From an uncultured Chromatiaceae bacterium (GTDB lineage: Bacteria > Pseudomonadota > Gammaproteobacteria > Enterobacterales > Alteromonadaceae), in assembly GCA_946481195.1 (NCBI GenBank), contig CAMLNG010000190.1, positions 1-7,109 on the forward strand: DNA of 7,109 nt, written 5' to 3'. Both the position numbers and the translations under genes were made by a program. Below, in pieces: positions 1-6,016 of this stretch. Positions within the stretch are counted from its first letter, which is position 1. Each line of letters begins with the position of its first letter. The notes beneath the pieces are model-generated. The model saw only the letters and a program-made list of their open reading frames with translations. It was not told the DNA's origin and ran no database searches.

Positions 1-2545
1 AGAACTGGCGCAGTATTTTAACGCCGCCAGTTATTTCAGTCTGACGGAAGCCGATGGACAAATCTGGCGCCGTCGGCCATTGCCCAATAGCGTCGATGTG
101 ATGCTGGTCTTTGGCATGGGCCTGGGTTATCACCTCACTGAGCTGATTTCAAACTGCCGTATTCGTTTTCTGGTCGTGTACGAGCCGAACCTCGATATGC
201 TGATGTGCTCAGTGCAAACACATGACTGGTCGATGTTGCTCGATACGGCCAGAGCGCTTGGCACTCATATATTTATCCAAGCCGGGTCTGACGCGTCAGG
301 TATCACTTCAGAGCTTGCTGAATTGCTGCAGTTCGACGCAAATTTGCATGATATCTACATCTATCGCCACCAGTTCCATCCAGTAATGGACGAAGTCATT
401 AACTACCTGATGGAAAACTCAGGTGATTTAGACAAACTGACCAAAGCAAAACCGCTGTTTGCCGGTTACCAGCACGCACTCGATTATGTGCCGGAACATG
501 CTCCGAATACGGCGGCGGTTTATCAGGAAAAACAGTTTCATTCTGCTGATGCCGAACAACGATTTACACGCAATATGCAGACATTGCAGCGCTTTTATCC
601 GGAGATCTGGCAGAACATGCAGCAGTATCAGCCGAAACACTGGGTTTTAGTTGAAGATGATAGTGGCGCGCCAAATTTATATCACCGGAAACGCCGGGCG
701 TTGTTCTACAGAGATTGTGTTGCCGAGTCAGCCGAAGTTGCCCGGTTCTTTGTTGACCATCCATATAAAGACGATGTCATCGTCGGTATCAAAAACCCGG
801 GCAAGCTCTGGAAATATCTGCACTTTATGGTAACTGACCATATGAGCCAGCATCTGGAGAAAACCATTCTGAAACAAAGCAAGTTGCCGGCTTCTGTCAA
901 CTGCATGATCCAGTTTGGCATCGCATTTGGTTTGCAGACGGAAACACTCACTAAAGATAGAAACATCGAAAACTTGTTTATCTGCGAGCCAAATCTGGAT
1001 TTCTTTTATGCCAGCCTTTTTATCGCAGATTGGGCCGGTATGCTGGAAAAGATGGACCAGCAAAAAAGTCGTCTTTATTTGAATCTGGGCGGCGATGGTT
1101 CGACCTATTTTTACGATTTGATGTCGCAGTTCTATCAGGTAGGAGCGTATTCAATCGCAAACACATATCTGATGACCAGTTACTACAGCTCGGCCATGCA
1201 AAGGGCTGGCTCAGATCTGCGCGCTGAGCTTAAAGTGGTGTTGGCGATGGGTGAGTATTATGACCATGCCCGTTATGGCATCGCACATACATATCATAGT
1301 GTCGACGGCCACCACCGTTTTATGCGCAAGAATTTTCCCACAGCAGATTTTGCTGCTTATGACCTACCAGTGTTTATTGTCGGCAACGGCCCCAGTCTTG
1401 ACGAATGTTACCCGCACCTGCATGAACACCGGGATAAGTATATTCTGGTCAGTTGCGGCACAGCGCTGAAGTCTTTACATGCGCATGGTTTGTGCCCGGA
1501 TTTTCATGCTGAGATTGAGCAAAACCGTACGACTTATGATTGGATCACCCGAATCGACGATAGGGAGTATCTCAAACAGATCCGTCTGATTAGCGTGAAC
1601 GGTATCCATCCCGATACTGCGGCATTATTCCGGGAAACCCTGCTGTGTTTTAAAGAAGGTGAAGCTTCTACCTATATGTTCAGCAATGGTTTAGAGAAGC
1701 ACGGAATTCAGATCGCATCACTTGCTTTTGCCTACCCGACAGTGACCAACATGGTGCTGAATTATATGATTCGCTGGGGGTTCCGCTATTTTTATTTCTG
1801 GGGCGTAGACCTTGGTTTTGTCTCGGCTGATAAACATCATTCGTCGCATTCGGCTTATTACAAAAATGATGGCAGTCAGGTATACAACTATCAGGATTTC
1901 CACGGTGGCGGGGTACCGGTCGAAGGTAATTTCCGGCCTATTGTGTATACCAAACCTGAATTTGACGTGTCGCGCAAATTGTTAGGCCAGGCTATTGCTG
2001 CCAGTGGTCATCGGATAGAAGTCTATAACTGCAGTAACGGTTCAAAAATCCGTGGTGCGCAGCCTTTGTTACCGGAAAACGTTTTGTTGTCTGCTGAACT
2101 TCCGGCAAAAGCAGCCTTATTGGATGATTTAATTGCACAAACCTTCCATCCGCTTTTTTCCGGGCTGGCGGACCAAGTCTATGCACAATATCCACTCGAT
2201 GTGTATGCAGCCAGTATGACCAAACTTCATAGTCTAATGGATCACCGCTGTAATAATCAGGCAGAGGCGATGGAGCTGATCAAAGCACAGTGGGAACATA
2301 TCCGCAGTAAAGCTTTGGTCAACGATGACCTGACTTTTCTGCTGATGCATGGTTCTGCCAACTTTGTTGGTGGATTGATGACCAAAATTGCGGCGAATAT
2401 TGCACCCGAAGGTGGTGATGACTTTGTTGAGTCCTTTAATTTTATCCGCTGGCTTTATACTCTCTATGTTGAGAGAGCCCGTGACTACTATTTAGACGAT
2501 CCGCTGGGATGGGACACCACCACAGTGATGGATTTATTCCAGTGA
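1..2545 (+). CDS. maf: Maf-family flagellin glycosyltransferase (DUF115/MptE-like), 5' end outside window
   Basis: Motility accessory factor proteins transfer nonulosonic-type sugars to flagellin serines and threonines in the cytoplasm before export. The first full codon is at 2, and the frame is open to the left edge for 847 residues, so the gene starts upstream. The TTG at 80 is an internal leucine, also present in the second copy of a duplicated module. Numbering from the first full codon, two N-terminal modules carry FG...G and EPNLD motifs (37-65 and 305-333). The DUF115 core follows, with VFIVGNGPSLDE (457-468), SCGTAL (484-489), PDFHAEIE near 499-506, and GVDLG (601-605) followed by an HHSSHSAYY stretch. 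These match the nucleotide-sugar-binding core of Maf proteins. Canonical Maf proteins, as I recall them, begin at about the second module, so this one is extended at the N-terminus. No signal peptide or membrane segment is visible. The family is clear; the sugar donor and acceptor are not. Confidence 0.9.
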   Translation, partial: ELAQYFNAASYFSLTEADGQIWRRRPLPNSVDVMLVFGMGLGYHLTELISNCRIRFLVVYEPNLDMLMCSVQTHDWSMLLDTARALGTHIFIQAGSDASGITSELAELLQFDANLHDIYIYRHQFHPVMDEVINYLMENSGDLDKLTKAKPLFAGYQHALDYVPEHAPNTAAVYQEKQFHSADAEQRFTRNMQTLQRFYPEIWQNMQQYQPKHWVLVEDDSGAPNLYHRKRRALFYRDCVAESAEVARFFVDHPYKDDVIVGIKNPGKLWKYLHFMVTDHMSQHLEKTILKQSKLPASVNCMIQFGIAFGLQTETLTKDRNIENLFICEPNLDFFYASLFIADWAGMLEKMDQQKSRLYLNLGGDGSTYFYDLMSQFYQVGAYSIANTYLMTSYYSSAMQRAGSDLRAELKVVLAMGEYYDHARYGIAHTYHSVDGHHRFMRKNFPTADFAAYDLPVFIVGNGPSLDECYPHLHEHRDKYILVSCGTALKSLHAHGLCPDFHAEIEQNRTTYDWITRIDDREYLKQIRLISVNGIHPDTAALFRETLLCFKEGEASTYMFSNGLEKHGIQIASLAFAYPTVTNMVLNYMIRWGFRYFYFWGVDLGFVSADKHHSSHSAYYKNDGSQVYNYQDFHGGGVPVEGNFRPIVYTKPEFDVSRKLLGQAIAASGHRIEVYNCSNGSKIRGAQPLLPENVLLSAELPAKAALLDDLIAQTFHPLFSGLADQVYAQYPLDVYAASMTKLHSLMDHRCNNQAEAMELIKAQWEHIRSKALVNDDLTFLLMHGSANFVGGLMTKIAANIAPEGGDDFVESFNFIRWLYTLYVERARDYYLDDPLGWDTTTVMDLFQ
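80..328 (+). other. Maf internal duplication, module copy 1 (protein level)
   Basis: Residues 27-109 of the partial Maf protein. They align without any gap to residues 295-377. Shared positions include LP.SV..M..FG, EPNLD, S, DW and a G.D.S cluster. I count 24 identities in 83 positions by hand. The spacing from the first FG to EPNLD and on to G.D is the same in both copies. The sequence after this copy (to about residue 167) looks more loosely similar to that after copy 2, so the duplicated unit is probably larger than the clean match. Confidence 0.8.
884..1132 (+). other. Maf internal duplication, module copy 2 (protein level)
   Basis: Residues 295-377 of the partial Maf protein, 268 residues (804 bases) after copy 1. 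This copy directly precedes the DUF115 core, so it occupies the place of the usual Maf N-terminal domain. Copy 1 has a glycine-rich FGMGLG where this copy has FGIAFG, so copy 1 keeps the more typical glycine pattern. The DNA has diverged too far to look like a nucleotide repeat, so the duplication is old. Confidence 0.8.
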
Positions 2546-2555
2546 GACGGCGCTG

Positions 2556-4388
2556 ATGTGCGGCATTGCAGGGCTTTATAATCTCAGTAGCACGCTGACA
2601 TCGTCAGAATTGCAACAGTTGGCACAACGAATGTCTGATAGCCTGCAACACCGCGGTCCGGATGATGCTGGTCTTTGGTTGTCGGAAGATGGTCGCTGTG
2701 TGCTGGCGCACCGGCGTCTGAGTGTGGTGGATACCAGCCAGGGCGGTCATCAACCGATGCAAAGCGCAGACGGCGCTGATGTGCTGTGTTTTAATGGTGA
2801 AATCTACAATTTTATTGAGTTAAAACAGCGGGCTATCAATCAAGGTCGGCACTTTCACTCGACTTCTGATACTGAAGTATTATTGGACGCTTTAAAGCAC
2901 CAGGGCACGGAAGCGTTGACCTATCTGGATGGCATGTTTGCATTTGGCTGGTATCAGCGTGGCAATCGAACCCTGTTACTGGCGCGCGATTTGTTTGGTG
3001 AGAAGCCACTGTACTACACCTATCAGCATGGCTTGTTTGCCTTTGCTTCAGAGCTCCAGGCTTTAACGATGCTGCCTGGTTTTGACCCTTTGATCACGGC
3101 AGGCCATATCGCCAGTCTGCTGGCTTTTCAGCAGGTACCGGCACCTCTCACAATTTATGCGTATTGTTTCAAACTTGAACCCGGCCATTTTCTGCGCGTA
3201 ACACCGGAAGAGGTCGGCAAAAGCCATGCTTTTACTCAATGGCAACCGGCACCACAACAAGGACAAGGCACTGCGGAACAACTCGAAGATATACTGGTTC
3301 GTTCCACACAGCGTCGTTTGATTGCCGATGTGCCGGTCGGTGCATTCTTGTCAGGCGGCGTTGACTCGTCAACGGTAGTGGCTTTGATGCGAAAGGTACT
3401 AAAGCGCCCGGTACAAACTTTTTCAATCGGTTTTAGTGATATGCCGGACAGTGAGCATCTTGAGGCCAGAGCGATGGCTCAGCACTTGGGCACTGAGCAT
3501 CAGGACCTGATGATCGATCCGGCTGATTACGCCGGGTATGCCAATCTGATGGCTGCTTGTTTGGATGAACCTAACTGCGACAGCTCTTGTGTGCCCACTT
3601 ATTTTATTTCTCAGTTGGCTAGGCAAAAGGTGACGGTCGCGTTAACCGGAGACGGCGGCGATGAGTTGTTTGGTGGTTATAGCCGCTATCTGGAGCTGAA
3701 GCAAAAAGCGGCTGGTCGCGAGGCCGATATGGCCGCCAGGCGCTGGCATCTGGGGCGCGAGTACTACAGTTTTATGGGCCAGTTGTTCCCTGATCATTAT
3801 TTACGTGATTTGTTCGGCTCTGTGCCTGCGTTGGCTTCAGATCAGCTACTTGCGTGCCGGCGCGCATTGGATTTAGATCAACGGGCGGTGATTCACCGGG
3901 TTCGTGCAGCGGACGTGCGGTATTATCTGCCGGTGGTACTGGCCAAGGTAGACCGGATGAGTATGCAGCATGCGCTGGAGTGCCGAACGCCTTATCTGTG
4001 CCCAGAGTTAGCAGAGTTTGCCGCCAGTTTGGATGAACAGGCATTGCTGGCAGATGGTCGAGGAAAGTATCTGCTGCGTCAGGTTGCTCAGCAATACATC
4101 CCGCAAGAATGGTTAAACCGACCGAAAAAAGGCTTTGGTATCGACCCATTTATGCAAAAAGCCAAAGGACCGATTTGGCATGAACTGAAGCGCCGAATTG
4201 ATCTGGGTGGAATGGCACTTGATGGTGTGCTTGGTCCGGAAATTCTGAAGCAGCTTAGTAACCAGATATTACCAACCTGGAGTGTTTATCATTTGTGGTC
4301 ATTGCTGTTATTGGAATTGTGGTTAGGATCCCACCCGTATCGTTGGCCCGTGGTACAGAATCCGGCACATGTTCTTGGCGTAAGCTGA
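2556..4388 (+). CDS. asnB: Asparagine synthase-like glutamine amidotransferase (AsnB/WbpS-like)
   Basis: Family members split glutamine and pass the ammonia through a tunnel to a carboxylate activated by ATP as an acyl-adenylate. The N-terminal class II glutaminase domain starts MCGIAG, so Cys2 becomes the N-terminal nucleophile, which fixes the start. It continues with HRGPDD, AHRRLS (Arg53-54), FNGEIYN (Asn80) and SDTEV (Asp105). The synthetase domain has the ATP PP-loop SGGVDSS (266-272), GDGGDELFGGY (from 365), VDRMSMQHALECRTPYL and KKGFG (524-528). All key residues are present, so it should be active. The 610-residue length fits the family. It begins 10 bases after maf with only a weak GAG Shine-Dalgarno. 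Its position next to sugar genes suggests it amidates a uronic acid carboxyl, as proposed for WbpS-type O-antigen proteins. Ordinary asparagine synthesis remains possible and cannot be excluded from sequence. Confidence 0.92.
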   Translation: MCGIAGLYNLSSTLTSSELQQLAQRMSDSLQHRGPDDAGLWLSEDGRCVLAHRRLSVVDTSQGGHQPMQSADGADVLCFNGEIYNFIELKQRAINQGRHFHSTSDTEVLLDALKHQGTEALTYLDGMFAFGWYQRGNRTLLLARDLFGEKPLYYTYQHGLFAFASELQALTMLPGFDPLITAGHIASLLAFQQVPAPLTIYAYCFKLEPGHFLRVTPEEVGKSHAFTQWQPAPQQGQGTAEQLEDILVRSTQRRLIADVPVGAFLSGGVDSSTVVALMRKVLKRPVQTFSIGFSDMPDSEHLEARAMAQHLGTEHQDLMIDPADYAGYANLMAACLDEPNCDSSCVPTYFISQLARQKVTVALTGDGGDELFGGYSRYLELKQKAAGREADMAARRWHLGREYYSFMGQLFPDHYLRDLFGSVPALASDQLLACRRALDLDQRAVIHRVRAADVRYYLPVVLAKVDRMSMQHALECRTPYLCPELAEFAASLDEQALLADGRGKYLLRQVAQQYIPQEWLNRPKKGFGIDPFMQKAKGPIWHELKRRIDLGGMALDGVLGPEILKQLSNQILPTWSVYHLWSLLLLELWLGSHPYRWPVVQNPAHVLGVS

Positions 4389-4477
4389 GTAGGTTGGAGT
4401 TGATTTTGCATTAGCTGCGCTACAGTTCGGCGCTTTGCTGCCGATAGTCAGTTAAGCACTGCGGCGGGAGTCACATC
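4389..4477. other. 89-base intergenic gap with weak hairpin and weak promoter-like motifs
   Basis: This is the only sizeable gap between genes in the window. It contains a small inverted repeat, TCGGC at 4427-4431 and GCCGA at 4440-4444, with an 8-base loop. No T-run follows, so this is not a standard intrinsic terminator. A TTGATT at 4400-4405 and TACAGT at 4421-4426 resemble -35 and -10 boxes, but the 15-base spacer is short and the match is poor. The gap may hold an internal promoter for the three downstream genes, but the sequence does not establish this. Confidence 0.3.
4466..4470 (+). promoter_or_regulatory. Ribosome binding site of the wbpB-like gene
   Basis: GGGAG lies 7 bases before the ATG at 4478 and supports that start. 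Confidence 0.7.
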
Positions 4478-5434
4478 ATGAGTAATTTTGGCATTATCGG
4501 CGTAGCGGGCTACATTGCGCCGCGTCACATGAAAGCGATCAAAGAGACCGGTCATCAGCTGATTGCGGCATTAGATCCAAACGACTCAGTCGGGATCTTG
4601 GATTCCTGGTTTCCTGAAGCACATTTTTTCACTGAATTTGAACGTTTTGACCGCCATATCGATAAACTCCGCCGGGCGAATCATGGTAAGCAGCTGAATT
4701 ATCTATCTATTTGTTCTCCAAATTATCTGCATGACTCCCATGTGCGTTTTGCGCTGCGCTCCAACACAGATGCGATTTGCGAAAAACCATTGGTACTGAA
4801 TCCATGGAATATCGACGGTCTGATTGATTTAGAAAAAGACACAGGCCGCAAGGTCAATACTATTTTGCAGTTACGTTTACATCCGGCGATAAGAGCATTC
4901 CGAGAGAAAGTAAGACTCAGTAATCCGGGTCAGAAATTTGACGTCGACCTGACTTATATTACGTCACGTGGTAACTGGTACCTGCAGTCCTGGAAAGGTG
5001 ATGAGAAAAAATCCGGCGGTATCGCAACCAATATAGGCGTGCATTTTTTCGATATGCTGCATTATCTGTTTGGCGCTTTGCAGCAAAATACCCTGCATCA
5101 CTACAGCCCAACCAAAGCGGCGGGGTACCTTGAGTATCAAAAAGCCCGGGTGCGCTGGTTTTTATCCGTTGATGTCAACGATGTGCCGGCAGAAGCAAGA
5201 GCTGCCGGGCAGCGGACTTTCCGTGCTTTGACCGCCAACGGTGAATCACTGGAATTCTCGGATGGATTTACCGACCTGCACACTTTGTCTTATCAGGAAA
5301 TTCTGGCTGGTCGCGGTTTTGGCCTTGAAGACAATCGGGTCGCCATTGAAACCGTTGCGCAGATCAGGCAGGCTAAAGTAGAGCCGTTAACTGGCGACTA
5401 TCATCCGTACCTTTGTAAACCGGAGCAGCGTTAA
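4478..5434 (+). CDS. wbpB: UDP-N-acetyl-glucosaminuronate 3-dehydrogenase (Gfo/Idh/MocA family, WbpB/WlbA-like)
   Basis: It oxidises C3 of UDP-GlcNAcA to the 3-oxo sugar using tightly bound NAD+. In characterised WbpB/WlbA enzymes the resulting NADH is re-oxidised by 2-oxoglutarate. The 318-residue protein starts with a Rossmann dinucleotide fold (GIIGVAGYIAPRHM, residues 5-18). It has the family signature EKP (Glu102, Lys103, Pro104) with the likely catalytic lysine, and a GVHFFD motif (His189, Asp192) in the substrate domain. The length matches WbpB (about 316). The glycine pattern GVAGYIAPRH is typical of the WbpB subgroup, unlike the GxGxxG of many Gfo/Idh enzymes. It is the first of three closely spaced pathway genes, and the next gene begins on the base after its stop. 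The family is certain; the exact substrate is inferred from close WbpB resemblance and from neighbours. Confidence 0.92.
   Translation: MSNFGIIGVAGYIAPRHMKAIKETGHQLIAALDPNDSVGILDSWFPEAHFFTEFERFDRHIDKLRRANHGKQLNYLSICSPNYLHDSHVRFALRSNTDAICEKPLVLNPWNIDGLIDLEKDTGRKVNTILQLRLHPAIRAFREKVRLSNPGQKFDVDLTYITSRGNWYLQSWKGDEKKSGGIATNIGVHFFDMLHYLFGALQQNTLHHYSPTKAAGYLEYQKARVRWFLSVDVNDVPAEARAAGQRTFRALTANGESLEFSDGFTDLHTLSYQEILAGRGFGLEDNRVAIETVAQIRQAKVEPLTGDYHPYLCKPEQR
5422..5425 (+). promoter_or_regulatory. Ribosome binding site of the TTG-initiated wbpD-like gene
   Basis: GGAG lies inside the last codons of the upstream gene, 9 bases before the TTG at 5435. It supports the use of this unusual start codon, since no in-frame ATG lies near the conserved N-terminus. 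Confidence 0.6.
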
Positions 5435-6013
5435 TTGCAGTATCAGCAACATCCATCAGCCATTGTTGACGAGGGAGCGCAGATAGGACAGGACAGCCGG
5501 ATCTGGCATTTTAGCCATGTTTGCTCCGGTGCGGTCATCGGTCAGCGTTGTTCGCTTGGGCAAAATGTTTTTGTCGGCAATCAGGTGCGGATCGGCAACG
5601 ACGTCAAAATCCAGAACAATGTCTCGGTGTATGACAATGTGACGCTGGAAGATGGCGTATTTTGTGGCCCCAGCATGGTGTTTACCAATGTGTATAACCC
5701 GCGCAGTCTGATTAGCCGTAAAGACGAGTACCGCGATACGCTGGTGAAAACCGGCGCAACGCTTGGCGCAAATTGTACTATCGTCTGCGGCGTGACCATC
5801 GGCCGGTTTGCTTTTATCGGCGCCGGCGCTGTGGTGAATAAAAATGTGCCTGATTATGCCTTGATGGTTGGTGTCCCGGCGCGGCAAATTGGCTGGATGA
5901 GTGAGTTTGGTGAGCAACTCGATTTGCCGTTGAGCGGCGATGCAGAAACCGTATGCCCGCACAGTGGCAAGCGCTATCGGCTGAGCGTTGCTGGCCTGAC
6001 TGCTGTGGAGTAA
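5435..6013 (+). CDS. wbpD: UDP-2-acetamido-3-amino-2,3-dideoxy-glucuronate N-acetyltransferase (WbpD/WlbB-like)
   Basis: It transfers acetyl from acetyl-CoA to the 3-amino group of the sugar made by the aminotransferase, giving UDP-GlcNAc3NAcA. The 192 residues form a left-handed beta-helix of hexapeptide repeats: [33 protein letters not shown] and [16 protein letters not shown]. The family-specific loop [14 protein letters not shown] (78-91, including Asn85) and the segment [15 protein letters not shown] (145-159) are present. A short C-terminal tail carries [10 protein letters not shown]. The length equals that of WbpD as I recall it (about 190). The start is TTG, abutting the TAA of the preceding gene. 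The resulting N-terminus, [12 protein letters not shown], matches the usual WbpD beginning, so the start is well supported. The protein is cytoplasmic and, by analogy with the family, trimeric. Confidence 0.93.
   Translation: MQYQQHPSAIVDEGAQIGQDSRIWHFSHVCSGAVIGQRCSLGQNVFVGNQVRIGNDVKIQNNVSVYDNVTLEDGVFCGPSMVFTNVYNPRSLISRKDEYRDTLVKTGATLGANCTIVCGVTIGRFAFIGAGAVVNKNVPDYALMVGVPARQIGWMSEFGEQLDLPLSGDAETVCPHSGKRYRLSVAGLTAVE
6007..6010 (+). promoter_or_regulatory. Ribosome binding site of the wbpE-like gene
   Basis: GGAG sits at the end of the upstream gene, 6 bases before the ATG at 6017. It fits translational coupling across the 3-base gap. Confidence 0.65.
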
Positions 6014-6016
6014 CCA

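Noticed and set aside
80..82. TTG at 80 as the start of the Maf gene
   Set aside because: The frame is open from base 2, and the residue aligns with a leucine (also TTG, at 884) in the second copy of the duplicated module, so it is internal.
728..1063. 111-residue open frame on the - strand
   Set aside because: It is antisense to the second Maf module, and the + strand frame carries the recognisable motifs.
4124..4133. A-run in the amidotransferase as a programmed frameshift site
   Set aside because: The run encodes the conserved KKGFG motif in frame, and the protein continues normally to a full family length; nothing calls for a shift.
3772..4149. 125-residue open frame on the - strand
   Set aside because: It lies opposite the conserved C-terminal synthetase domain of the amidotransferase, and its translation shows no family signature.
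4427..4444. Hairpin after the amidotransferase as an intrinsic terminator
   Set aside because: The stem is only 5 bp with an 8-base loop, and no T-run follows.
5456..5962. 168-residue open frame on the - strand
   Set aside because: It lies wholly opposite the acetyltransferase, which has strong family motifs. The antisense translation shows no recognisable domain, so it is a shadow frame.
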